From: Streptomyces mutabilis
GTDB taxonomy: Bacteria; Actinomycetota; Actinomycetes; Streptomycetales; Streptomycetaceae
Assembly (NCBI RefSeq): GCF_014649815.1
Contig: NZ_BMTT01000006.1
Coordinates: 186,001-250,000 of the forward strand
Reading direction: 5' to 3'
Length of the DNA stretch: 64,000 nucleotides
How positions within the stretch are numbered: position 1 is the first letter of the stretch; each line of letters begins with the position of its first letter. The position numbers and the translations under genes were made by a program. This document shows positions 17,189-25,872 of the stretch, piece after piece. Under the pieces are notes generated by a model. The model saw nothing but the letters and a program-made list of their open reading frames with translations, searched no databases and was not told the DNA's origin.

Positions 17189-19702
17189 TCACAGCTGGCC
17201 GACATCGGTGACGCGGACGACCGCCCGGCCCTCCGCGTCGGAGGCCGTGAGATCGACCTCCGCGCTGATGCCCCAGTCGTGGTCGTCGTTCGGGTCGTCG
17301 AGAATCTGCCGCACGCGCCACAGGCCGTGCTGCGGCTCCTCTTCGATGATCAGCAACTTGGGGCCGCGGGCGTCGGGTCCGGTGCCCAGGTCGTCGTACT
17401 CGTCCCAGTACGCGTCCATGGCCTGGCCCCACGCGTCGGCGTCCCAGCCGCCCTCGCCGTCCATCTCGCCGAGCTCCTCGACCTGGTCAAGGGCGGCGAG
17501 CTCGACACGGCGGAACATGGCGTTGCGGACCAGGACACGGAAGGCGCGCGCGTTGGCGGTGACCGGCCGCACCTGATCGGCCTTCTCCTGCGCCTCCTCC
17601 GCGGTCATCTCCTCCGGGTTGGCCAGCTGCTCCCACTCGTCCAGCAGGCTGGAGTCGACCTGGCGCACCATCTCGCCGAGCCACTCGATCAGATCCTGCA
17701 GGTCCTCGGACTTGAGGTCGTCGGGGACGGTGTGGTCGAGGGCCTTGAACGCGCTCGCGAGGTAGCGCAGCACGATGCCCTCGGTGCGGGCCAGTTCGTA
17801 GTGGGAGACCAACTCCGTGAAGGTCAGTGCCCGCTCGTACATGTCCCGGATGACCGACTTCGGCGACAGCGGGTGGTCGCCGACCCAGGGGTGGCTCCTG
17901 CGGTAGGTGTCGTAGGCGTGGAAGAGCAGCTCCTCCAGGGGCTTCGGGTACGTGATGTCCTGGAGGCGCTCCATGCGCTCCTCGTACTCGACGCCGTCCG
18001 CCTTCATCGCGGCCACGGCCTCGCCGCGCGCCTTGTTCTGCTGGGCGGCCAGGATCTGCCGCGGATCGTCCAGCGTGGACTCCACGACGGAGACCATGTC
18101 CAGCGCGTACGACGGGGAATCCGGGTCCAGCAGCTCGAAGGCGGCCAGCGCGAAGGTGGACAGCGGCTGGTTCAGCGCGAAGTCCTGCTGCAGGTCCACC
18201 GTGAGACGGACGATGCGGCCCTCGGCGTCCGGCTCGTCGAGCTTCTCGACGATGCCGCCGTCCAGCAGCGACCGGTAGATGGCGATCGCCCGACGGATGT
18301 GCCGCACCTGCTGCTTGCGCGGCTCGTGGTTGTCCTCCAGCAGGTGCCGCATGGCCGCGAAGGCGTTGCCTGGCCTGGCGATCACGGACAGCAACATGGT
18401 GTGCGTGACCCGGAACCGGGAGGTGAGCGGCTCGGGATCGGAAGCGATGAGCTTTTCGAAGGTGCTCTCCGACCAGGCGACGAAGCCTTCGGGTGCCTTC
18501 TTGCGGACGACCTTCCGTCGCTTCTTCGGATCGTCACCGGCCTTGGCGAGCGCCTTCTCGTTCTCGACGACGTGCTCGGGCGCCTGGGCGACGACGAAGC
18601 CTTCCGTGTCGAACCCCGCGCGCCCGGCCCGGCCCGCGATCTGGTGGAACTCGCGGGCCCGCAGCGTGCGCACCCGGGTGCCGTCGTACTTGGTCAGGGC
18701 GGTGAACAGCACCGTACGGATGGGCACGTTGACGCCCACGCCGAGCGTGTCCGTACCGCAGATCACCTTCAGCAGACCGGCCTGCGCGAGCTTCTCCACC
18801 AGCCGCCGGTACTTGGGCAGCATGCCGGCGTGGTGGACGCCGATGCCGTGCCGGACGTAACGGGACAGGTTGCGGCCGAACTTGGTGGTGAAGCGGAAGT
18901 TGCCGATCAGCTCGGCGATCCGGTCCTTCTCCTCCCGCGTGCACATGTTGATGCTCATCAGGGCCTGTGCCCGCTCCACGGCCTGCGCCTGCGTGAAGTG
19001 CACGATGTAGACGGGCGCCTGCCGGGCCTCCAGCAGATCGGTAAGCGTCTCGGTGAGCGGTGTGTAGCGGTACTCGTAGGAGAGCGGCACGGGCCGGGTG
19101 GCCGAGCGGACCACCGCCGTGGGGCGGCCGGTGCGGCGCGCGAGGTCCTTCTCGAAGAACGAGACGTCACCCAGGGTGGCCGACATGAGGACGAACTGGG
19201 CCTGCGGCAGCTCCAGCAGGGGGATCTGCCAGGCCCAGCCGCGGTCGGGTTCCGCGTAGAAGTGGAACTCGTCCATGACGACCTGGCCAATGTCCGCGTG
19301 CTTGCCGTCGCGCAGCGCGATCGACGCCAGGACCTCGGCCGTGCAGCAGATGACCGGGGCGTCGGCGTTCACGGAGGCGTCGCCGGTCAGCATGCCGACG
19401 TTCTCGGTGCCGAAGAGTTTGCACAGCTCGAAGAACTTCTCCGACACCAGGGCCTTGATCGGTGCCGTGTAGAAGGTGACCTCGTCACGGGCCAGGGCGG
19501 CGAAGTGGGCGCCCGCGGCGATCATGCTCTTGCCGGAGCCGGTGGGCGTCGACACGATCACGTTCGCGCCGGAGACCACCTCGATCAGCGCCTCCTCCTG
19601 ATGGGGGTAGAGCGTGAGACCGCGTTCCTGGGCCCACGCCTCGAAGGCTTCGTACAGGGCATCTGGGTCGGCGGTCCGCGGCAGCTGATCGATGAGGGTC
19701 AC
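17189..19702 (-). CDS. Ski2-like DEAD/DEAH-box helicase with C-terminal extension (DUF3516-type)
   Basis: An 837-residue superfamily-2 helicase. The core holds motif I STPTGSGKS (near residue 45), Ia TAPIKALVSEK, motif II VMDEFHFY (DExH form), motif III SATLGD and motif VI HQIAGRAGRAGFD. A lysine-rich stretch KKRRKVVRKKAPEG follows, then a long helical C-terminal region ending in a small beta domain (ISAEVDLTASDAEGRAVVRVTDVGQL). The arrangement resembles RNA helicases of the Ski2/Mtr4 group; RNA processing is a plausible role but not shown. The GTG start at 19702 follows GGGGGC. Confidence 0.93.
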   Translation of the reverse strand: MTLIDQLPRTADPDALYEAFEAWAQERGLTLYPHQEEALIEVVSGANVIVSTPTGSGKSMIAAGAHFAALARDEVTFYTAPIKALVSEKFFELCKLFGTENVGMLTGDASVNADAPVICCTAEVLASIALRDGKHADIGQVVMDEFHFYAEPDRGWAWQIPLLELPQAQFVLMSATLGDVSFFEKDLARRTGRPTAVVRSATRPVPLSYEYRYTPLTETLTDLLEARQAPVYIVHFTQAQAVERAQALMSINMCTREEKDRIAELIGNFRFTTKFGRNLSRYVRHGIGVHHAGMLPKYRRLVEKLAQAGLLKVICGTDTLGVGVNVPIRTVLFTALTKYDGTRVRTLRAREFHQIAGRAGRAGFDTEGFVVAQAPEHVVENEKALAKAGDDPKKRRKVVRKKAPEGFVAWSESTFEKLIASDPEPLTSRFRVTHTMLLSVIARPGNAFAAMRHLLEDNHEPRKQQVRHIRRAIAIYRSLLDGGIVEKLDEPDAEGRIVRLTVDLQQDFALNQPLSTFALAAFELLDPDSPSYALDMVSVVESTLDDPRQILAAQQNKARGEAVAAMKADGVEYEERMERLQDITYPKPLEELLFHAYDTYRRSHPWVGDHPLSPKSVIRDMYERALTFTELVSHYELARTEGIVLRYLASAFKALDHTVPDDLKSEDLQDLIEWLGEMVRQVDSSLLDEWEQLANPEEMTAEEAQEKADQVRPVTANARAFRVLVRNAMFRRVELAALDQVEELGEMDGEGGWDADAWGQAMDAYWDEYDDLGTGPDARGPKLLIIEEEPQHGLWRVRQILDDPNDDHDWGISAEVDLTASDAEGRAVVRVTDVGQL

Positions 19703-19847
19703 GCCCCCATCTTGCCTGGCCTCGGCCGTGATGGGGGAATCGGCTGTCCGTGTGAAGATCACGAACGCTACGCTGGGTCGCCGACCTGGCTGCGGCGGAC
19801 CCGGACAACTGCACAGCGGCACACGAGGAATGGGGCGGGCAACGGCG

Positions 19848-20642
19848 ATGATGGGACCAGCACACTCACTGTCGGGCGCCGCGGCGTGGCTCGGCGTCGG
19901 AGCGGCGACCGCCGCGGCGGGGCAGCCGATGCCCTGGCCGGTGCTGCTCGGCGGAGCGCTGATCTGCGCCGGAGCCGCGCTCGCCCCGGATCTCGACCAC
20001 AAGGCGGCCACCATCTCTCGGGCCTTCGGGCCGGTCTCACGGGGGCTGTGCGAGATCGTGGACAAGCTGTCCTACGCTGTCTACAAGGCCACGAAGAAGC
20101 AGGGCGACCCGCGCCGCTCCGGCGGCCACCGCACGCTGACCCACACCTGGCTTTGGGCGGTCCTGATCGGCGGCGGCACCTCGGTGCTGGCCATCACGGG
20201 CGGCCGCTGGGCCGTGCTGGCGATCCTCTTCGTGCACATGGTGCTCGCCATCGAGGGCCTGCTCTGGCGGGCGACCCGCGGGTCCAGCAGCGACGTGTTG
20301 GTCTGGCTGCTGGCGGGGACCAGCGCGTGGATCCTCGCCGGAATACTGGACAAGCCGGACGGGGGTTCGGACTGGCTGTTCACCGCACCGGGCCAGGAGT
20401 ACCTGTGGCTGGGGCTGCCGATCGTGCTCGGCGCGCTGGTGCACGACATCGGGGACGCGCTGACCGTCTCGGGCTGCCCCATACTCTGGCCGATACCGGT
20501 GGGGCGCAAGCGCTGGTACCCCATCGGCCCGCCGAAGGCGATGCGGTTCCGGGCGGGCAGCTGGGTCGAGCTGAAGGTGCTGATGCCGGCGTTCATGCTC
20601 CTCGGCGGAGTGGGCGGCGCGGCGGCGCTCAACTTCATCTGA
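19848..20642 (+). CDS. Membrane-bound metal-dependent hydrolase (YdjM/LexA-binding-like family)
   Basis: A 264-residue integral membrane protein with a family pattern of metal ligands: MGPAHSLSGAAAWL, ALAPDLDHKAAT, GGHRTLTHTWLWA and ALVHDIGDALTVSGCPILWP. His/Asp clusters lie at about residues 5, 45, 88 and 205, alternating with at least five hydrophobic segments. This YdjM-like family (DUF457) is called metal-dependent hydrolase, sometimes linked to phospholipid chemistry; the substrate is unknown. Two adjacent ATGs (19848, 19851) and one at 19830 are possible starts. It diverges from the helicase gene and converges on the L31 gene. Confidence 0.88.
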   Translation: MMGPAHSLSGAAAWLGVGAATAAAGQPMPWPVLLGGALICAGAALAPDLDHKAATISRAFGPVSRGLCEIVDKLSYAVYKATKKQGDPRRSGGHRTLTHTWLWAVLIGGGTSVLAITGGRWAVLAILFVHMVLAIEGLLWRATRGSSSDVLVWLLAGTSAWILAGILDKPDGGSDWLFTAPGQEYLWLGLPIVLGALVHDIGDALTVSGCPILWPIPVGRKRWYPIGPPKAMRFRAGSWVELKVLMPAFMLLGGVGGAAALNFI

Positions 20643-20664
20643 CACCCATCGCCCCCCGGGTTCC

Positions 20665-20707
20665 GTGCCGGTGCCGGTGCCGGTGCCGGTGCCAGTGCCC
20701 GTGCCGT
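20665..20707 (+). repeat. GTGCCG hexanucleotide tandem repeat
   Basis: About seven head-to-tail copies of GTGCCG, the last two with substitutions (CAGTGC, CCGTGC), lie 20 bp after the stop of the membrane hydrolase gene and 40 bp before the end of the convergent L31 gene. It is a slippage-prone microsatellite in non-coding DNA. Confidence 0.9.
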
Positions 20708-20745
20708 GGCCTCGGCCGACACGCGGGATCGGTGGCAGGGTCCCT

Positions 20746-21021
20746 TCAGCCGGTACCGCCGGCGCCCTGCTCCTCGCCTCCGTCGCCGTAGCGTCGCTCG
20801 AAGCGTGCGACACGCCCCTCGGAGTCCACCGTGCGAGCCTTGCCCGTGTAGAAGGGGTGGCTTTCGGAGGAGATCTCCACATCCACCACCGGGTAGGTCT
20901 CGCCGTCGTCCCACGCGATCGTCTGGTCGCTGGTGGCGGTGGACCGGGTGAGGAATGCGTACCCTGCGCTGCGGTCACGGAAGACGACGGGCCGGTACTC
21001 CGGGTGCTTGTCCTGCTGCAT
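20746..21021 (-). CDS. rpmE2: 50S ribosomal protein L31 type B
   Basis: A 91-residue type-B L31 that lacks the zinc-binding cysteines of type A: no CxxC is present, and it starts [28 protein letters not shown]. The core [26 protein letters not shown] is diagnostic. Type-B copies replace the zinc protein on ribosomes when zinc is scarce and are usually under Zur control. I looked for a Zur-type palindrome in the 57 bp upstream and saw none. AGAGGAG precedes the ATG. The Gly-rich tail [13 protein letters not shown] is a species-level extension. Confidence 0.95.
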   Translation of the reverse strand: MQQDKHPEYRPVVFRDRSAGYAFLTRSTATSDQTIAWDDGETYPVVDVEISSESHPFYTGKARTVDSEGRVARFERRYGDGGEEQGAGGTG

Positions 21022-21078
21022 GACTGCTCCTCTTGCGGCGCGGATTGGGGTGACGGCGGAACACCGCCGCGCGTGACG

Positions 21079-21549
21079 TCAGCCGGGCAGGGAGTCCTCG
21101 TCGACTACGTGCATCGCGGCCTCCTCGGCGGAGGCGGCGGCACCGTCGATGCCCACGTCCATGGCAACCAGAGCGGGCTCCTCGTCCTCATGCGTCCCTT
21201 CGTCGGGGGCCACGAGCCGACCGGAACGATCCGTGCCGACCTCGTTGTCCAGCAGTTCCCCGTCGGTGCCGTCGGAATCGCCAAGTCCGTCGCCGTCGGG
21301 AGCGAGCACGTCCGGCCGCTCCTCGGCGAGCCGCTGATCCAGCGTCTCGCCTCGGTGCCGTTCGGCGGCCGTCACGCCGGTGTGTTCCACCGCCCAGGGG
21401 CGTTCGGGCGGGGACCAGCCGCGGTCGAGGGGATCGTCCACGCCGTCGTACTCGAGGGTGTCCTCACCGTCGAGCAGCCCGGTGTCCTCGCGCTGCTCGG
21501 ATCCGTCGGGCTGGTAGACGTCATCTCCCCATCCGCCGACGCTGTTCAC
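21079..21549 (-). CDS. DUF5709 protein
   Basis: A 156-residue, strongly acidic soluble protein with few aromatic residues, likely disordered. It starts VNSVGGWGDDVYQPDGSEQ, contains YDGVDDPLDRGWSPPERPWAVEHTGVT and ETLDQRLAEERPDV, and ends EEAAMHVVDEDSLPG. These are the recurring segments of the actinobacterial DUF5709 family, whose function is unknown. The GTG start has GGAGG 7 nt upstream. It lies 57 bp upstream of the L31 gene on the same strand and could share its transcript. Confidence 0.8.
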   Translation of the reverse strand: MNSVGGWGDDVYQPDGSEQREDTGLLDGEDTLEYDGVDDPLDRGWSPPERPWAVEHTGVTAAERHRGETLDQRLAEERPDVLAPDGDGLGDSDGTDGELLDNEVGTDRSGRLVAPDEGTHEDEEPALVAMDVGIDGAAASAEEAAMHVVDEDSLPG

Positions 21550-22001
21550 GGGTACCTCCAGGGGGTGGGGCCGAACCCCTTCTCGCCGTGGTCCGCGGCG
21601 GGTCGCCGCTGCCGGGGCACAAGCGTCACCCCTCGCGGAACCACACGGTTCCCGAGGCCACCCCGAGCCGGTGCCTCCTCCCAGCCTTCCACTCCCGTTC
21701 GGGAGCGCGCAACGGCACGGCCGTCGACCGGGTCCCCGGCGCCCGTACCGCGCCGGTCCGGTCACGGCCGAAGACGTGCCCCCGACGGGCGCCCGATTCC
21801 GCCGGCCGAGCACCGTTCCGCGCCGGACGGTCACGGCCGACGCCCACCGTCCGCGGACGGCACGCACTCTGCCCGCCCGGGCACCGTCCGCGGACGGCAC
21901 GCACTTGGCCGGCCCGCGGACCGGCCGCGCGTCGGGCGTGCCCGGTCCCCTTCTGTTCCGGACGGGCGCGGCCGGTGGCCCGCCCGGCACCGGGCGTCTT
22001 G
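21550..22001. other. 452-bp non-coding, repeat-bearing gap
   Basis: Between DUF5709 and the ABC operon, both on the minus strand, I find no credible gene: frames lack family sequence and ribosome sites. The gap must hold the DUF5709 promoter at its left side. It contains the palindromic direct repeats listed separately and a second, looser pair, CGGTCACGGCCGA, at about 21760-21772 and 21828-21840. Confidence 0.6.
21845..21905. repeat. Two 24-bp direct repeats, each containing a perfect palindrome
   Basis: The same 24-bp unit is found at 21845-21868 and 21882-21905 (37-bp period). Each includes CCGTCCGCGGACGG, a perfect 14-bp palindrome (21847-21860 and 21884-21897), followed by CACGCACT. They lie 97-157 bp past the 3' end of the ABC operon. 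Confidence 0.85.
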
Positions 22002-23783
22002 TCACCCGTGCCACGACCGCCACAGCGCCGCGTACGCGCCGTCCGTCGCCACCAGCTCGTCGTGGCTGCCCAGCTCGCTGATCCGTCCGTCCTCGACGAC
22101 CGCGATGACGTCCGCGTCGTGGGCGGTGTGCAGACGATGTGCGATCGCGATCACCGTGCGGCCGTCCAGGACCCGGGCCAGGGAGCGTTCGAGGTGACGG
22201 GCCGCCCTGGGGTCGAGCAGCGACGTCGCCTCGTCCAGCACCAGCGTGTGCGGGTCGGCCAGCACCAGCCGGGCCAGGGCGATCTGCTGGGCTTGGGCCG
22301 GAGTGAGCGCGAAGCCGCCCGAGCCGACCTCGGTGTCCAGGCCCTCGTCGAGCGCCCGGGACCAGTCGTCCGCGTCGACCGCGCCCAGCGCCGCCCACAG
22401 CTCGGCGTCGGTGGCGCCGGCCCGGGCGAGGCGGAGGTTGTCGCGCAGGGAACCCACGAAGACGTGGTGCTCCTGGTTGACGAGGGCGACGTGCGAGCGG
22501 ACGCGCTCGGCGGACATCCGGGACAGCTCCGCGCCGCCCAGGGTGATCCGGCCGTCGCGGGGACCGTAGATGCCGGCCAGCAGCCTGCCCAGCGTCGACT
22601 TGCCGGCCCCGGAGGGACCGACCAGCGCGAGCCTCGTACCGGGGGCCACCTCCAGCGACACCTTCCGCAGGACGTCAACGCCCTCGAGGTAGCCGAAGTG
22701 CACGCGGTCGGCGTGCACGTGCCGGCCGTCAGGGGCGAGCGAGGCGTCACCGGCGTCCGGCTCGATGTCCCGCACGCCCACCAGCCGGGCCAGGGACACC
22801 TGGGCCACCTGCAGCTCGTCGTACCAGCGCAGGATGATGCCGACCGGGTCGACGAGCATCTGCGCGATCAGCGCGGCCGTGGTCAGCTGACCGACCCCGA
22901 GCCAGCCTTGCAGGACGAACACCCCGCCGATCAGCAGAACGGAGGCGAGCACGGTCACATGGGTGACGTTGATGACCGGGAAGAGTACCGAGCGCAGCCA
23001 CAGCGTGTAGCGCTCCCAGGCCGTCCACTCCCTGATCCGGCGTTCCGACAGCTCGATGCGGCGGGCGTCCAGCCGGTGGGCCTCGACGGTGCGCCCGGCG
23101 TCCACGGTCTCCGCGAGCGCCGCGGCCACGGCGGCGTATCCCGCGGCCTCCGAGCGGTAGGCGGAGGGCGCCCGGCGGAAGTACCAGCGGCAGCCGATCA
23201 CCAGCAGCGGCACCGCGAGCAGGACCGCGGGCGCCAGCGGCGGGGCCGTGACCACGAGCCCGCCGAGCAGCAGCACCACCCACACGGCGCCGATCGCCAG
23301 CTGGGGCACGGCCTCGCGCATGGCGTTGGCGAGCCGGTCGATGTCCGTCGTGATCCGGGAGAGCAGGTCACCGGTGCCGGCCCGCTCCAGGACGCCGGGC
23401 GGCAGCCCGACCGACCGCACCAGGAAGTCCTCGCGCAGATCGGCCAGCATCCGCTCCCCGAGCATGGCTCCGCGCAACCGCACCTCTCGGACGAACACGG
23501 CCTGGACGACGAGCGCCAGCACGAAGAGCGTTGCCGTGAGGCCGAGGTGCAGCTCGCGGGTGCCGTCCGACACCCGTTCCACGAGCCCGCCCAGCAGGTA
23601 GGGGCCGGCCATCGAGGCGATCACCGCGACGGTGTTGACGGTGACGAGGAAGACGAACGCGCGGCGGTGCCGGCGCAGCAGTTCTCCCGCGTAGGCGCGT
23701 ACGGTCGCGGGCGCGCCGACGGGCAGGGTGCTCGCCGTCGTCGGGGCTGCCGGGTCGTACGACGGTGGCGCGACGCCGATCAT
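22002..23783 (-). CDS. ABC exporter half-transporter with degenerate signature motif
   Basis: 593 residues: a six-helix membrane domain (about 35-330) then an ATPase domain. Walker A GPSGAGKST (about 390), Walker B TLVLDEATSLLD and the switch His (IAHRLHT, about 547) are intact, but the signature reads LTPAQAQQ (about 495) instead of LSGGQ. The partner gene just upstream overlaps by 4 bp (ATGA) and has the opposite defects, so the two should form a heterodimer with one working ATP site, using Walker A from this protein and LSGGQ from the partner. Such exporters move drugs, lipids or peptides; the substrate is unknown. Confidence 0.93.
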   Translation of the reverse strand: MIGVAPPSYDPAAPTTASTLPVGAPATVRAYAGELLRRHRRAFVFLVTVNTVAVIASMAGPYLLGGLVERVSDGTRELHLGLTATLFVLALVVQAVFVREVRLRGAMLGERMLADLREDFLVRSVGLPPGVLERAGTGDLLSRITTDIDRLANAMREAVPQLAIGAVWVVLLLGGLVVTAPPLAPAVLLAVPLLVIGCRWYFRRAPSAYRSEAAGYAAVAAALAETVDAGRTVEAHRLDARRIELSERRIREWTAWERYTLWLRSVLFPVINVTHVTVLASVLLIGGVFVLQGWLGVGQLTTAALIAQMLVDPVGIILRWYDELQVAQVSLARLVGVRDIEPDAGDASLAPDGRHVHADRVHFGYLEGVDVLRKVSLEVAPGTRLALVGPSGAGKSTLGRLLAGIYGPRDGRITLGGAELSRMSAERVRSHVALVNQEHHVFVGSLRDNLRLARAGATDAELWAALGAVDADDWSRALDEGLDTEVGSGGFALTPAQAQQIALARLVLADPHTLVLDEATSLLDPRAARHLERSLARVLDGRTVIAIAHRLHTAHDADVIAVVEDGRISELGSHDELVATDGAYAALWRSWHG

Positions 23784-25690
23784 GCCGTCTCCTCGATCTC
23801 TTCCAGTCGGTGCAGTACGTCGTCGTCGCCGAGAACGTCGCCGTCCGGGGCCGTCCGACCGCGGTCCGCGGTCCGGTCGCCGTTCACGGACCGCCGGTCG
23901 TCGAGGGCTTTCGTCTGCCCGTCTTCGGCCTGGCTCGCTTCCCGGTGTGCCGCGGTCTCCTCGTCGGTCTCCCGGGTCACCACCGCCCGGTACCGGGGCT
24001 CGGTGTGCAGCAACTCCCGGTGGACGCCGACCGCGGCGACCTTCCCGTCGTGCAGGAACACGATCCGGTCCGCTCGGTCGAGCAGCAGCGGCGACGAGGT
24101 GAAGACGACCGTGGTGCGTCCGGCGCGCAGGGACCGTACGCCCTCCGCGATCCGTGCCTCGGTGTGCGAGTCGACGGCGGAGGTGGGTTCGTCCAGCACG
24201 AGCGCTTCCGGGTCCGTGATCAGAGACCGGGCAAGGGCGAGCCGCTGGCGCTGCCCGCCCGAGAGGGAGCGGGCCCGTTCGGTGATGCGGGCGTCCATCG
24301 GGTCGTCCGCGCCGAGCGACCCCTGCACCAGCGCCGCCAGCACGTCCCCGCACTGGGCCGCCGCAAGCGCGTCCCCGGCGTCGACCGCGCCGGAGGCGGG
24401 CACGTCCAGCAGTTCGCGCAGCGTGCCGGAGAGCAGCACCGGGTCCTTGTCCTGGACCAGGACGGCGGTGCGCGCGGACTCCAGCGGCAGCTCGTCGAGC
24501 GGCACCCCGCCCAGCAGGGCGGAGGTGCCCTCCTCCGCGGGGTGTCCGCCGAGCCGTTCTGCCAGGCGCCCGGCCGCGTCCGGGTCGCCGCACACCACGG
24601 CGGTGTAGCGGCCGGCCGATGCGAGGAGCCCCGTGTCCGGGTCGTACAGGTCCCCGGCCGGGGCTTCGGCGGCGCGCGATCCAGCGGTGTCGGTGGCCCG
24701 CTCCAGCGCCAGCACCCGCGCGGCCCGTTTGGCGGAGGGCCGGGAGAAGGAGTACGCCATGGCGATCTCCTCGAAGTGGCGGAGCGGATAGGTGAGGATC
24801 ATGACTGAGCTGTAGACGGTGACGAGTTCGCCGACGCCGATGCGGCCCTCGCGGGCCAGGTGGACGCCGTGCCAGATCACCGCGATCAGCAACAGTCCCG
24901 GTAGCAGAACCTGGATCGCGGAGATCAGGGACCACATGCGGGCGCTGCGCACGGCCGCGTGGCGCACTTCCTGGGAGGCCTCGCGGTAGCGGTCGAGGAA
25001 CAGTTCCTCGCCGCCGATGCCGCGCAGCACCCGCAGTCCGGCGACGGTGTCCGAGGCGAGTTCGGTGGCGCGGCCGGCTTTCTCGCGCTGGACGTCGGCC
25101 CGCCGGGTGGCCCGGGGGAGGAGCGGCAGTACCGCGAGGGCCAGCACCGGCAGGCCCAGGACCACGACGACGCCGAGGGCCGGCTCGTAGACGATGAGGG
25201 CCGCGCAGACCAGCACGATGGTCAGCGCCGCCGCCGTGAAGCGGCTGACGGCCTCCACGAACCAGCCGATCTTCTCGACGTCGCCGGTGGAGACGGCCAC
25301 CACCTCACCGGCCGCGACGCGACGGGTCAGGGCCGAGCCGAGCAGGGCGGTCTTGCGGGTCAGGAGCTGCTGGACGCGGGCCGCGGCGGTGACCCAGTTG
25401 GTGACGGCGGCGCGGTGCAGGAAGGTGTCGCCGACCGCGTTGCCGGCGCAGCACAGCGCCATGAGGCCACCCGCGACGGCGAGCCCGGCGCCGGAGCCGT
25501 CGACGACGGCCTGGATGGCGAGACCGACGCAGAACGGCAGCGCGGAGACGGAGGCGAAGTGCAACAGGCCCCAGGCCAGCGACTTGAGTTGCCCGCCCAG
25601 CTGGTTCCGGAAAAGCCACCACAGGAATCGGGGCCCGGAGCGTGCGTCCGGCACGCCCGGGTCGGGAAACGGAAGGTCTCGGATCTGCAT
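23780..25690 (-). CDS. ABC exporter half-transporter lacking Walker A lysine
   Basis: 636 residues with an N-terminal membrane domain and a C-terminal ATPase domain. The signature LSGGQRQRL (about 476) and Walker B EALVLDEPTSAVD are intact. The Walker A position (about 370) reads CGDPDAAGRLA with no GKS/GKT, and the switch His is gone (VVFTSSPLLLD). After the ATPase domain comes an unusual, charged 55-residue tail (TDEETAAHREASQAEDGQ through DVLHRLEEIEETA). It is the first gene of a two-gene operon and cannot bind ATP canonically, so it needs the downstream partner. Confidence 0.93.
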   Translation of the reverse strand: MQIRDLPFPDPGVPDARSGPRFLWWLFRNQLGGQLKSLAWGLLHFASVSALPFCVGLAIQAVVDGSGAGLAVAGGLMALCCAGNAVGDTFLHRAAVTNWVTAAARVQQLLTRKTALLGSALTRRVAAGEVVAVSTGDVEKIGWFVEAVSRFTAAALTIVLVCAALIVYEPALGVVVVLGLPVLALAVLPLLPRATRRADVQREKAGRATELASDTVAGLRVLRGIGGEELFLDRYREASQEVRHAAVRSARMWSLISAIQVLLPGLLLIAVIWHGVHLAREGRIGVGELVTVYSSVMILTYPLRHFEEIAMAYSFSRPSAKRAARVLALERATDTAGSRAAEAPAGDLYDPDTGLLASAGRYTAVVCGDPDAAGRLAERLGGHPAEEGTSALLGGVPLDELPLESARTAVLVQDKDPVLLSGTLRELLDVPASGAVDAGDALAAAQCGDVLAALVQGSLGADDPMDARITERARSLSGGQRQRLALARSLITDPEALVLDEPTSAVDSHTEARIAEGVRSLRAGRTTVVFTSSPLLLDRADRIVFLHDGKVAAVGVHRELLHTEPRYRAVVTRETDEETAAHREASQAEDGQTKALDDRRSVNGDRTADRGRTAPDGDVLGDDDVLHRLEEIEETA

Positions 25691-25872
25691 GACGTCCCAG
25701 TGGCTCGTGTCAGGGAGTGCCGTTTACCACGGCATGAAGAAGCTGCAAACCGTGAAAGGTTCGCGTCGCGCCATGCCCAAAATCAAGCGGTTTTCCGCGG
25801 TGGGGTACGAATCCGGCTACCGCCCGCCGGCCGCCTTGCCGACCGGCTCGGCACGGGTGCGACCATGAACCG

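Noticed and set aside
20665-20707. CRISPR-like array
   Set aside because: The repeat unit is 6 bp with no spacers; it is a simple microsatellite.
16856-20791. Very long forward open frame (about 1,300 codons)
   Set aside because: It is antisense to the helicase and thioesterase genes and then runs out of frame over the membrane hydrolase; an artefact of GC3 bias.
21022-21078. Zur box before rpmE2
   Set aside because: I looked for a TGAAAATGATTTTCA-like palindrome in the short gap and found none; control may come from upstream of DUF5709 or be different.
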